Below, one piece after another: positions 1 through 6,156 of a stretch of 6,898 nucleotides of DNA. Numbering within the stretch: position 1 is the stretch's first letter; every line of letters begins with the position of its first letter. The stretch is taken from positions 1 to 6,898 of the forward strand of contig JANXVS010000231.1 in assembly GCA_025351555.1 (NCBI GenBank), read 5' to 3'. The stretch comes from Pseudomonadota bacterium (GTDB lineage: Bacteria > Pseudomonadota > Gammaproteobacteria > Xanthomonadales > Rhodanobacteraceae). The notes beneath the pieces are model-generated. The model searched no databases, had not been told where the DNA came from, and saw only the letters and a program-made list of their open reading frames with translations. A program made the translations under genes and the position numbers.

Positions 1-799
1 GATCGCCCAGCCAGTAGGCAACGCAACTGGCGCGCGGGCCCAACTCGCGCAGCACGCCGGCGAAATACTCCGGCGTAAGTTCCTCGAAATTCAGTTCCGC
101 ATTCGAGTAGGTTTCGCGATATAGACGCATCACATCGTCGCCGATGCCGTCGATAGTGTTGCGCCACTCCACCCGCAGCGCAGCGCTGGATTTGAGCTTG
201 CGGCGCAAGTCCTTGCGTGTGGCGCGGCTGAGTGAACCCAGATACTCATCGAGGCTGGAAAAGCGCACGTCCAGATACGCCGTGGGCAGGCCCGGTTGCC
301 GGCGCAGGCGCTGCGCACGCGCGACGTTCGCCCACAGGTCATCTTGTGCGTTGGGAGTATCCTTGGCCGCGATCATGCCGATGCGCTGCTGCTTTGTATA
401 TTCTTCCACTTTGTTCATGATTGCGCCGAGCAGGCGCTGCTGCGTAGCCGCGTCCGTGTCTGACGCGAACCCGAGATGACAGGTCTCACCAACCGGTGAT
501 CCGAGGCCGAGCAGGCGTTGCTGCAACAGGCGCGGGGAAACGCGCACGATTGCATCGGTCACGCGCTTGAGCGGGCCGGTCAGGGTGGTATCCAGACGGT
601 AGTTGGTGACGAAGGCAGGCACGGCGGCTTGCAGTTCACCGTCCTCGCGCACACCGAAATAGACCCAGGAGAAATCAGGCAGGCCGGCGCGCTCGACGGC
701 GTGGTAATAACTCCAGTCTTCCAGTTCGCCGGGAAACAGCCGATTCCATTCGTCGCGGCCAAAGGCCTCGACGGAATTCGCAACGATGACTTCTTCCAT
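1..799 (-). CDS. GNAT-superfamily (BioF2-like, Acetyltransf_6) N-acyltransferase, 3' end cut by window edge
   Basis: I translated this frame by hand; it is open without a stop for 266 codons and leaves the window at base 1. The product begins MEEVIVANSVEAFGRDEWNR. It looks like the FemAB/BioF2-like branch of the GNAT fold, a family that moves acyl or aminoacyl groups onto amines. The best signature is at residues about 171-203, where LPTAYLDVRF is followed by SRATRKDLRRKLK; a basic S-R-(A/K)-T-R-K-x-L-R-R-K segment is typical of these proteins. There is no signal peptide or membrane segment, so it is cytosolic. The ATG lies 11 bases after the stop of the hydrolase gene, so the two are almost certainly co-transcribed; no good Shine-Dalgarno sequence is visible, and a TTG one codon upstream is a possible alternative start. 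Known bacterial ceramide synthases and ornithine-lipid acyltransferases are also GNAT-type, which is why a lipid N-acylation role is plausible. The substrate is not visible from the sequence. Confidence 0.85.
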   Translation of the reverse strand, partial: MEEVIVANSVEAFGRDEWNRLFPGELEDWSYYHAVERAGLPDFSWVYFGVREDGELQAAVPAFVTNYRLDTTLTGPLKRVTDAIVRVSPRLLQQRLLGLGSPVGETCHLGFASDTDAATQQRLLGAIMNKVEEYTKQQRIGMIAAKDTPNAQDDLWANVARAQRLRRQPGLPTAYLDVRFSSLDEYLGSLSRATRKDLRRKLKSSAALRVEWRNTIDGIGDDVMRLYRETYSNAELNFEELTPEYFAGVLRELGPRASCVAYWLGD

Positions 800-810
800 C
801 AATTGGCGGG

Positions 811-1686
811 TCAATCGGCGACGACCGCAGCCTGCGCCTGTTCCATCATGTGGGCGGCTGGCATGTGCACGAAACGTGTGGCGGCGATGTGATTGAAGAA
901 GGCCGCCGAGCGGTCGATCACCTTGGCCCGCTCCTGATCCACGGTGATCATGTGGTAGCTATTTTCCAGCAGGACGGTTTCGACCGGGCCGCGCACGCCG
1001 CGCACGACCTGGCGCACGTTCTTCAGGCTGGCGACGTCGTCGTCCACTGCATGCATGACCAGGCACGGCGTATGGATGCTGCGCAACTGCCGACGCACGA
1101 TGAAAGACAGGCGATAGAACTCGGCCAGCGACGGCCACGGATTGCCGGGCAGACCCGCTGCGGCGCTGTCGCCGTCGAGCATGCTGCCGGCGATGCGCTG
1201 GCGGATGCGTTCATCCTTGATGCCATAGGGAAAGCATTCGTGAAAGTGCTGGCGATGGCCGAAACCCAGACCCACGACCAACGGCAGCAGAAATGACAGC
1301 CTGCCGATCCAGGGAATCGTCCAGCCGTCGTAGACAAAGGTGGTGCCGTATAAGCCTAGACCATCGACTTGCTCGGGACGATCCGCGGCGAGTTTGAGCG
1401 CCAGCAGCGCGCCCATCGACAGGCCGGCGACGAACATGTGGTCGACATCCTTGCGCAAGCGATCGGCGGCTTCTTCGACGCTGCGATACCAGTCGCGCCA
1501 ACCGGTCTTGAGCAGGTCTTCCTCGTTGCCGCAATGCCCGGCCAGCTGCATGCCGTAGACCGTTAAACCGGCGCGGTTTAGGCCTTTGGCGACAAAGCGC
1601 ATCTCGGTTGGCGTGCCGGTCAGGCCGTGGATCAGCAGAACGCCTGAGCGTCCTCCGGGCAGGTAGTAGTCGGTAGGTTTGATCAT
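811..1686 (-). CDS. alpha/beta-hydrolase, carboxylesterase/lipase type (Est30-like)
   Basis: The product is 291 residues, a normal length for a serine carboxylesterase or monoacylglycerol-lipase-like enzyme. It hydrolyses an ester or thioester whose identity is unknown. Visible parts are the oxyanion-hole motif LLIHGLTGT (about residues 17-25), the nucleophile elbow GLSMG (88-92, Ser90), a D-rich acid turn HAVDDDVA (212-219), and the catalytic His in NSYHMITVD (242-250, His245). The last motif, with its S/Y-H-x-I-T-x-D pattern, is characteristic of the Est30 carboxylesterase group. The C-terminal tail after about residue 270 is longer than the fold needs. There is no signal peptide. An 88-base gap separates it from the transporter gene upstream and only 11 bases separate it from the acyltransferase downstream. 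The pairing suggests it removes or recycles the acyl group the acyltransferase handles, which is inference. Start ATG at 1684-1686 gives the natural N terminus close to the first beta strand. Confidence 0.93.
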   Translation of the reverse strand: MIKPTDYYLPGGRSGVLLIHGLTGTPTEMRFVAKGLNRAGLTVYGMQLAGHCGNEEDLLKTGWRDWYRSVEEAADRLRKDVDHMFVAGLSMGALLALKLAADRPEQVDGLGLYGTTFVYDGWTIPWIGRLSFLLPLVVGLGFGHRQHFHECFPYGIKDERIRQRIAGSMLDGDSAAAGLPGNPWPSLAEFYRLSFIVRRQLRSIHTPCLVMHAVDDDVASLKNVRQVVRGVRGPVETVLLENSYHMITVDQERAKVIDRSAAFFNHIAATRFVHMPAAHMMEQAQAAVVAD

Positions 1687-1774
1687 TGGATCGATACTTT
1701 ATGGATTGCTGAATAGGGTTATTTTGCCGGATGCAAGGTTACGAAGACCTAAAATCGACTTAACCCATTGCGCC
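1687..1774. other. 88-bp gap inside the operon, no clear promoter or terminator
   Basis: This is the largest gap within the five-gene minus-strand cluster and is locally richer in A/T than the genes. I looked for a hairpin followed by a T-run and for a TTGACA/TATAAT pair reading leftwards and found none worth calling. It may hold a weak internal promoter for the hydrolase and acyltransferase genes, but the sequence does not show one. Confidence 0.4.
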
Positions 1775-2137
1775 TTATGGCCAACACACCAGAGCCACCC
1801 CGCCGGCCACGGCGATGGTTCCCAGCCAGCGGCGCAGCGACACGTGCTCCTTCAGTACCCAGCGGCTGGCCAGCACGACACCGCAGTAGGACAGCGCCAT
1901 GAACGGAAACGCTACGCTCAGCGGTGCCAGAGTCAGGGCCGCGAACCAGACGACGAATTCGACCACGTAAATCAGCAATCCGGCGACTACCCAGGGCGAG
2001 CCGACCAGATCCAGCACGAAACCGACGGCACCAGCGCGCCGTTTGACACCGCTATCATCGTGACCGACGCCGAGCTTGAAACACACCTGGCCGCAGACGT
2101 CGCACAGGACCGTGGCCAGCAACAATGCGAACATCAT
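1775..2137 (-). CDS. small four-helix DMT-superfamily transporter, ArnE/EmrE-like
   Basis: From the ATG at 2135-2137 the product is 120 residues with four hydrophobic segments (about 1-20, 38-67, 68-92 and 103-119), the size and layout of the small DMT proteins. It resembles ArnE/ArnF, which move undecaprenyl-phosphate-aminoarabinose across the inner membrane, more than drug exporters: the helix-1 motif CDVCGQVCFK recalls the ArnE pattern around AGQLCQK, and the helix 3-4 stretch with AFPFMALSY and LRRW matches its general layout. Asp13 falls where EmrE has its proton-coupling Glu14. Three Cys residues crowd helix 1. The chosen ATG overlaps the TGA of the arginase-fold gene as ATGA, which implies translational coupling. 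In-frame alternatives exist upstream (ATG at 2150-2152, TTG at 2207-2209) but lack a better ribosome site. The substrate is unknown; a lipid or acylated product of this operon is an inference. Confidence 0.85.
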   Translation of the reverse strand: MMFALLLATVLCDVCGQVCFKLGVGHDDSGVKRRAGAVGFVLDLVGSPWVVAGLLIYVVEFVVWFAALTLAPLSVAFPFMALSYCGVVLASRWVLKEHVSLRRWLGTIAVAGGVALVCWP

Positions 2138-3066
2138 CCCCGATTGAAACATGACCGCGATGCTCGTTCTATCGCCACCAGCAACTCCCGATTCGTTTGT
2201 TCGTTGCAAGCCAAGAGCGTCGCGTTCATCGTGCGCTGCGGCTGATCCATGCGTGCTTCCCAGCGTTTGAACAGATTGTGGTGTCGCGGCGGAGAAAATT
2301 CGCCGCAGATATCCGCACCGACAAGGCGCTTGCTCGCGCCGACCGCGGCAATCACCTGCAACACGGCCGCCAAGGGCATCTGGCCTTGATCCCAGTTCGT
2401 CAGCGCTTCACCTTCCGGCAACACATCCTTGTCGATGCTCAGCCAGACCGCGTCGGTGCCGATTTGCGACATTATAACATTCAGGCCTTGCTCGATACCG
2501 ACTTCGGCCAGATTGCGCCAGATCAGATACCCGTTTTCGTAGCGATGGCCGGGGCCGTCGGGGACGTTTCGCCACACCCGCGATGGCGCATGCTGCCAGG
2601 GAAACAGATTAATGCGGCCTGCCGCCAACGCCTTGAGGTTGCCACCCTTGAGTTCCGGACGCACCAAGTCGTCGCTGCACGGGCCGATCGTCACAACCTT
2701 GGCCACCTGCGGCAGACGCAGCGCCTGATTGACCCACGAGCCACAATGCCAGCGCGGCGCCAGTCGCACCCAATCCGGATGATTGTCGATATGCACGATG
2801 GTGATCGGCTCGCGTGCCTGTTCCATAAGCAGCACGGCCAGATGATGGAAGTCACCGGAGCCGAGCAGGCTCACAACAGGCCCGGGGGTTGCATTCGCTG
2901 CGATTCGCTGTCGCGCCTGCATCATCGTCGCGTCGCGGCTCCACAAGCGTAGTTGCGGACCCAGATCGCGTAACGGCAGGGTGCTCACCGATGTCCATGG
3001 CGCTACGTCGCGCAATGAGGCTTGCGCGGCGAGGGAATTGTCCATATCCAGGATTTGCAGATGCAT
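2134..3066 (-). CDS. arginase-fold (ureohydrolase-like) metalloenzyme, substrate unknown
   Basis: The product from ATG 3064-3066 is 310 residues, the usual size for arginase, agmatinase and formiminoglutamase. The dinuclear metal ligands appear to be kept: GSGDFHH (69-75) stands for the first His motif, HIDNHPD (92-98; Asp94, His96, Asp98) for the DxHxD motif, and LSIDKDVL (209-216; Asp212, Asp214) for the SxDxD motif. An acidic residue near GADICGEFSPP (Glu256) sits where arginases have the substrate-side Glu. The usual D-P-x-x-A-P continuation after the SxDxD motif is replaced by LPEGEALTNWDQG, so it is divergent and should not be called arginase outright. It begins 44 bases after the membrane-protein stop and its TGA overlaps the transporter start. 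The frame is open further upstream to 3411 but that part lies within the membrane-protein gene and reads as low-complexity arginine-rich shadow. Hydrolysis of a C-N bond in a guanidino or amide compound is the expected chemistry. Confidence 0.88.
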   Translation of the reverse strand: MHLQILDMDNSLAAQASLRDVAPWTSVSTLPLRDLGPQLRLWSRDATMMQARQRIAANATPGPVVSLLGSGDFHHLAVLLMEQAREPITIVHIDNHPDWVRLAPRWHCGSWVNQALRLPQVAKVVTIGPCSDDLVRPELKGGNLKALAAGRINLFPWQHAPSRVWRNVPDGPGHRYENGYLIWRNLAEVGIEQGLNVIMSQIGTDAVWLSIDKDVLPEGEALTNWDQGQMPLAAVLQVIAAVGASKRLVGADICGEFSPPRHHNLFKRWEARMDQPQRTMNATLLACNEQTNRELLVAIERASRSCFNRG

Positions 3067-3110
3067 GGGAGCCGGCGAGTCGGTTGCCAGGTGTGTGTCG
3101 GAGCGCGCCG

Positions 3111-3608
3111 CTATGCCGATCTTGCCAAGTAATGACGACGCACCAGCAACGCAATCGGCAAGCCGACGAAAAACAAGTGCGACGCCAGATCGCCAACGAC
3201 GCCTTCCAGCGTGTAGCTCTTCGACGGCACGGCAGACAGCGGCACGACGATGAAATTCATAACCAGATAAATCACCACCCCGTACAGCGGCCCGCAGACG
3301 AATGGGTGGCGAATCAGGGCCGTGATGTGGCGGCTTGCCACCAGGTAAAAAGACGTGGCCACGGTGATTATGAAGTAGTGGCAGAAGGCGCCGAGCGCGC
3401 CCGCTGACCAACCGCCGGCAAATGCAGCGTTGCCGAGCAGGCCGCTGGCGATGAATTGCAGCACGCGCAGTGGCGACGCGCCATGCATGCCGGCGAACGT
3501 GAAGGCGAAGGCGATATCCAGCGTGCCGGCAATCGCGCCGCCGGCCAGTATCGTGAAAAGCGCGGAAGTCGATATAGTCGCGCGCGATGCGCTTGCGGAT
3601 GCGTTCAT
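3111..3608 (-). CDS. uncharacterised four-helix inner-membrane protein
   Basis: The product is 165 residues with four predicted membrane helices (about 16-38, 66-92, 103-125, 136-156). It has the look of a recurring proteobacterial membrane family with the elements AGTLDIAFAF in helix 1, a small-residue loop around SGLLGNAAFAGG, and GPLYGVVIYLVMNFIVVPLS in helix 3 followed by a short loop. I know no function for this family. It is the first gene of the minus-strand cluster and begins about 30 bases after a TATAAT box. The first eight residues (MNASASAS) come from a 25-base stretch that nearly repeats a piece of the hydrolase gene (see findings), so the true start could be slightly inside, but no better in-frame ATG with a ribosome site precedes helix 1. 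The spacing to the next gene (44 bases) supports co-transcription. Confidence 0.8.
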   Translation of the reverse strand: MNASASASRATISTSALFTILAGGAIAGTLDIAFAFTFAGMHGASPLRVLQFIASGLLGNAAFAGGWSAGALGAFCHYFIITVATSFYLVASRHITALIRHPFVCGPLYGVVIYLVMNFIVVPLSAVPSKSYTLEGVVGDLASHLFFVGLPIALLVRRHYLARSA

Positions 3609-3637
3609 GCGTTAGCGGTCTTCGTTAAAAAAGCGGC

Positions 3638-3643
3638 ATTATA
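3638..3643 (-). promoter_or_regulatory. TATAAT -10 box for the five-gene operon
   Basis: Reading leftwards there is a perfect TATAAT in an A/T-rich patch of an otherwise GC-rich region. Transcription would start near 3631, giving a leader of about 23 bases before the ATG at 3608. No convincing -35 hexamer lies 16-18 bases upstream (the nearest is TTGGCC at 3665-3670, spaced 21 bases), so it may need an activator or another sigma context. Confidence 0.5.
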
Positions 3644-3718
3644 TAAAAATTACTTTTTACACTTGGCCAAGGGCTGCCGGCGCTATTTCCGGATGGTACG
3701 CAGTAACCGGACGCTACA

Positions 3719-3925
3719 TCAATCGCGAAACAATACCAGCGCCAGGCACAAGCCGCTCCCGATGGCGTACAAGATCCATGTCTCGGAAACAAAGTACGGA
3801 TAGAACATCAGCGCCAGGCCAACGATCACCGGTTTCCACAGCGACTGTTTCTTGCCATACAGAAACGCGGCGAGGCCGATGACGCCGAAAAGTATCAGTC
3901 CGAACAATGCTGCGGGAGTGGGCAT
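3719..3925 (-). CDS. small inner-membrane protein (68 residues)
   Basis: The product is 68 residues, almost entirely hydrophobic, with two or three helices (about 5-23, 31-46, 48-66) and the motifs YGKK at the first helix end, WKP before helix 2, and YPYFVSETW between helices 2 and 3. Short proteins of this type, with a conserved KP...ALM-YPYFV segment, recur in proteobacterial genomes as hypothetical proteins; I know no assigned function. The start lies 21 bases after the stop of the TPR-methyltransferase gene, so the two probably share a transcript, although no strong ribosome site precedes the ATG. Its stop is followed by about 75 bases before the promoter of the next operon, with no clear intrinsic terminator (only imperfect CCGG-containing repeats and an AAAAA/TTTTT dyad). 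Confidence 0.78.
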   Translation of the reverse strand: MPTPAALFGLILFGVIGLAAFLYGKKQSLWKPVIVGLALMFYPYFVSETWILYAIGSGLCLALVLFRD

Positions 3926-3946
3926 GGAATTTTCGACTGTGGGCTA

Positions 3947-5254
3947 TTACTTCTGCGCCAGCGCAATGAAACCGGCAATTTGGAATTGTTTCTCCACCCT
4001 TAGTTCGATCGGTTCGATGTCGCAACTGCTGAAACCTACTTCGCGGCAAAGCTTTTCAATCGAACTACGCGAATGCGCATAGCGCTTGCTCGGACGCAGC
4101 ACGAAGGCGCCTTTCAAATCATCCGCGGCTTCGCAGGAAAATATCAGTGCGCCGCCCCGGTGCAGGGCTTTGAACGCTGCCGGGATGATTGCAGACAGGT
4201 CGCCGACATAGATGAAGACGTCGTTGGCGATGATGTAGTCGAACGAATCCGCTGCGGTGCTGCCCAGTTCATCGAGCAGATCGTTCTGGCGCAAATCCGT
4301 ATAGACGCCGCGCGTGGTCGCCTTTTCAATCATTTTTGAAGATACATCAACGCCCACGAACGCGTTGCCGATGCGCCCCAGGCACGCGCCCAAGAGGCCC
4401 GTGCCGCAGCCCAGGTCGAGCACGCTCACATCCAGATCGGATTGGCGTCCGCGGACTATCTCAGCCACGCGCTTGGGGACGCCGTATTTCAACTTCTCCA
4501 CAAGATGCTTGTCGAACCGGTTCGCATACCCATCGAAGAACTGCCGAATCATGTCCGTGGGCTGGGTAGACGGTGTTTCCCCACGCGCGATGGCAAGATA
4601 GAACGCAATACTCGGATTGTCGGGCGCAAGCTCCACTGCATGTTGCAGCAGCAGACTTGCCTCATCCCTTTCGTCCACGTCAACCAAGTACGTGCCTAGC
4701 CACGCCAAGGCAGTCACGTCATCCGGATTTTGCGCGAGGATGGCGCGCCAATGCGGTTCGGCTTCACCAAAACGGCGTTGATTGACCAGGCACATCCCGA
4801 GTGCCTTGCGGATCGAGGTATCAGCAGGTCTGAGCGCGAGCGCAGATTGAAGATGCTGCTGCGCCGTCAACGGATCGCCCGCAGCATTGGCGACGGCGAC
4901 AGCAATCTCCAGCGCCACCATTTCCCGTGGGGCAAGTGCAACGCCCTTGTTCGCCATCGCCACCGCTTCAGTGTGCCGGCCCATGCGAGACAACGCCTTC
5001 GCCAACTCCAAGTACACCCGAGGCCAGCGTGGTGCGGACTCGACCGCACGTTGCAGAGCCACGATCTCTTGCTGAGGATTTTTTGCTGCTCGTGCGAGCA
5101 GCGCACCGGCAAGATAAATCCGTGGGTCCTGGGGCGTAGACGCGACGAGGCTGTTAAGCGCATCAGCGGCTTGCTGAAGTTTTCCCGCAGAAATGTCTTC
5201 TTCAATCGCCCGTATCCGCGACAGATTCGTATCGAGCGCGTTTGCTGCCGTCAT
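3947..5254 (-). CDS. TPR-repeat protein fused to a class I SAM-dependent methyltransferase
   Basis: The product is 435 residues. Residues about 10-225 are a run of tetratricopeptide repeats, recognisable by recurring helical pairs ending in A-L-x-P/A-P-x-x (for example ALALRPADTSIRKALGMCL, HAVELAPDNPSIAFYLAIA). A linker with MIRQFFDGYANRFDKHL (235-251) leads to a class I methyltransferase domain: motif I VLDLGCGTGLLG (278-289) binds SAM, followed by GVDVSSKMIEKA (301-312) and a DYIIANDVFIYVGDL segment (339-353) that forms the later strands. The layout matches the predicted TPR-methyltransferase group COG4976, whose substrate is unknown. The ATG at 5252-5254 is preferred because GGAG sits five bases ahead of it; an ATG nine codons upstream has no such site. 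It is cytosolic, with no signal peptide. The downstream small membrane protein gene lies 21 bases away. The TPR half probably docks a protein partner or substrate. Confidence 0.9.
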   Translation of the reverse strand: MTAANALDTNLSRIRAIEEDISAGKLQQAADALNSLVASTPQDPRIYLAGALLARAAKNPQQEIVALQRAVESAPRWPRVYLELAKALSRMGRHTEAVAMANKGVALAPREMVALEIAVAVANAAGDPLTAQQHLQSALALRPADTSIRKALGMCLVNQRRFGEAEPHWRAILAQNPDDVTALAWLGTYLVDVDERDEASLLLQHAVELAPDNPSIAFYLAIARGETPSTQPTDMIRQFFDGYANRFDKHLVEKLKYGVPKRVAEIVRGRQSDLDVSVLDLGCGTGLLGACLGRIGNAFVGVDVSSKMIEKATTRGVYTDLRQNDLLDELGSTAADSFDYIIANDVFIYVGDLSAIIPAAFKALHRGGALIFSCEAADDLKGAFVLRPSKRYAHSRSSIEKLCREVGFSSCDIEPIELRVEKQFQIAGFIALAQK

Positions 5255-5325
5255 GCGTGCTCCAACTACGCGGTGATGCAATGCTGCTGAGAGGTTGCCG
5301 TCGGGTAGTCCACTTTACGCTTGGT
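5255..5325. other. 71-bp spacer before the TPR-methyltransferase gene
   Basis: It contains the GGAG ribosome site for the gene at 5254. The octamer GAGAGGTT occurs in this spacer (about 5290-5297) and again at about 5339-5346 within the neighbouring small ORF. A short GCTTG/CAAGC dyad straddles the stop codon of that ORF. I could not identify a convincing promoter, nor a terminator for the toxin-antitoxin locus, so read-through from that locus into this gene is possible. Confidence 0.35.
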
Positions 5326-5436
5326 TTAAGTGCAAGCCGAGAGGTTACTGCAATGATAACGGAATATGCGCGCCGCTCGCGCAAAGTGCTCGTCCACGTT
5401 CGGGTATAGCGCCGCCGAAAACTCGCGATTCTGCAT
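5326..5436 (-). CDS. possible 36-residue ORF at the end of the toxin-antitoxin operon
   Basis: The frame reads MQNREFSAALYPNVDEHFAR and on to SACT, 36 residues, with no recognised domain. Its ATG overlaps the stop of the preceding 38-codon ORF as TGATG, a common coupling arrangement, which is the main reason to list it. There is no separate ribosome site. It could equally be chance, or the tail of a gene that was once longer and has been broken between this and the preceding ORF. Confidence 0.3.
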   Translation of the reverse strand: MQNREFSAALYPNVDEHFARAARIFRYHCSNLSACT

Positions 5437-5552
5437 CAAGCCACTTGTGCAGCCCGAAAGGCGATGAAGTTGTCGAAGCTGGGGCGCTTCATCCATCGCG
5501 CGCGCGTAGCGTCTGCGTCGAATGGAACAGGGTTGTAGCGTTCGGTGGTCAT
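5436..5552 (-). CDS. possible 38-residue ORF coupled to higA
   Basis: The frame reads MTTERYNPVPFDADATRARW and continues to AAQVA, 38 residues. Its ATG overlaps the higA stop as ATGA. The composition is ordinary for a soluble protein (aromatic, proline and charged residues in balance) and unlike the arginine/alanine-rich shadow frames around it. I see no known domain. It may be a small third component of the toxin-antitoxin operon or the surviving start of a truncated gene. The frame stays open further upstream through higA, but that part overlaps higA completely and is not a credible extension. Confidence 0.4.
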   Translation of the reverse strand: MTTERYNPVPFDADATRARWMKRPSFDNFIAFRAAQVA

Positions 5553-5869
5553 GCGGCAGCCTTTTCGATCTTTCGCAGTTCGTCGGCAAGTTCGCGTTCG
5601 GCGTGCCACAGGTCGAAGTCCTGTTGCATGCGCAGCCATAGGCCCGCGCCGTTGCCAGCGAGCTTGCCGATGCGCAGCGCCGTGTCCGGTGTGAAACCCT
5701 TGCGCTCGGCCAAGAGCTCGTGCAGCGTCTGCCGCGATATGCGCAGGCGGCGCGCGGCTTCGGACACGTTCAGGCCCAGCGACGGCAGCACGTCGTCGCG
5801 CAGGATCGCGCCGGGATGAGTCGGCGCACGGTTCGGGTTTCGCTTGGCGGTGTATTCGGTCATGGTCAT
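5549..5869 (-). CDS. higA: HigA-type antitoxin, XRE-family DNA-binding protein
   Basis: The product is 106 residues, the usual HigA/VapI length. The N-terminal hallmark RAPTHPGAILRDDVLPSLGL (14-33) is followed by a helix-turn-helix, SEAARRLRISRQTLHELL (36-53), and the family's KGFTPDTALRIGKLAGNGAGLWLRMQQDFDLW segment (57-88). It neutralises the HigB toxin by direct binding and is expected to repress its own operon through the upstream inverted repeats. The gene starts three bases after the higB stop; the AGG in that stop region could serve as ribosome site, better spaced for the second ATG at 5861-5863, so the protein may be two residues shorter. The order toxin first, antitoxin second is the standard arrangement of hig loci. 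Confidence 0.95.
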   Translation of the reverse strand: MTMTEYTAKRNPNRAPTHPGAILRDDVLPSLGLNVSEAARRLRISRQTLHELLAERKGFTPDTALRIGKLAGNGAGLWLRMQQDFDLWHAERELADELRKIEKAAA

Positions 5870-5872
5870 TAC

Positions 5873-6151
5873 CTAGTGATACTGTTCCAAGTCCACGCGT
5901 AGTGCGTCGCCGTCCAGCCATTCAAAGGTGACGCACCACGGCCCGTTGACGTGCAGGCCGTAGCGCGTCGGTTTGTGTCCCTTCAACGCATGGAAGTTAA
6001 AGCCGGGCGCGTTCAGTTCGGGCAGGTCGCGCGCGGCGTTCAACGCGTCCAGCCGTCGCAGTGTGCGAGCGTGCAGGTCTGGCCGTACTTTCGCCGCGTT
6101 GCCGGTGTTGAACAGGTCAGCCCGTCCCTTGTGCTTGAAACCGCGAATCAT
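5873..6151 (-). CDS. higB: HigB-type toxin (RelE/ParE superfamily mRNA interferase)
   Basis: The product is 92 residues, the full size of HigB proteins. The N terminus MIRGFKHKG...LFNTGNAAKV is the family start, followed by HARTLRRLDALNAARDLPELNAPG, the LHALKG-like turn (FHALKGHKPTRYGLHV, 53-68), and the C-terminal core NGPWCVTFEWLDGDALRVDLEQYH (69-92) ending in the conserved Y-H. Such toxins cleave mRNA on the translating ribosome and are held inactive by HigA. At residue 73 there is Cys where many family members have Arg in an N-W-R-x-x-F motif, so the active site may differ or the toxin may be weak. The ATG falls directly at the expected transcription start (see the promoter entry), so the message is probably leaderless. 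Confidence 0.94.
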   Translation of the reverse strand: MIRGFKHKGRADLFNTGNAAKVRPDLHARTLRRLDALNAARDLPELNAPGFNFHALKGHKPTRYGLHVNGPWCVTFEWLDGDALRVDLEQYH

Positions 6152-6156
6152 GGCGA

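Noticed and set aside
518..1296. Long plus-strand frames opposite the hydrolase and acyltransferase genes (518-892 and 850-1296)
   Set aside because: They are antisense to genes with clear motifs, have His/Asp/Gln-rich compositions typical of the complement of GC-rich genes, and lack ribosome sites.
1679..2952. Plus-strand frames at 1679-2245 and 2197-2952
   Set aside because: They lie opposite the transporter and arginase-fold genes and show no domain; the minus-strand frames carry the metal-binding and membrane motifs.
3067..3411. N-terminal extension of the arginase-fold gene to 3411
   Set aside because: The extra 115 residues overlap the membrane-protein gene out of frame and read as arginine-rich shadow sequence; the fold is complete from 3066.
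3626..3663. AAAAA/TTTTT dyad considered as a terminator for the 68-residue membrane protein
   Set aside because: The stem is only A-T pairs with a four-base loop and overlaps the -10 region of the next operon, so a promoter reading is more likely.
5553..5921. Upstream extension of the 38-codon ORF through higA
   Set aside because: It fully overlaps the well-supported higA gene and has a shadow-like arginine/alanine composition.
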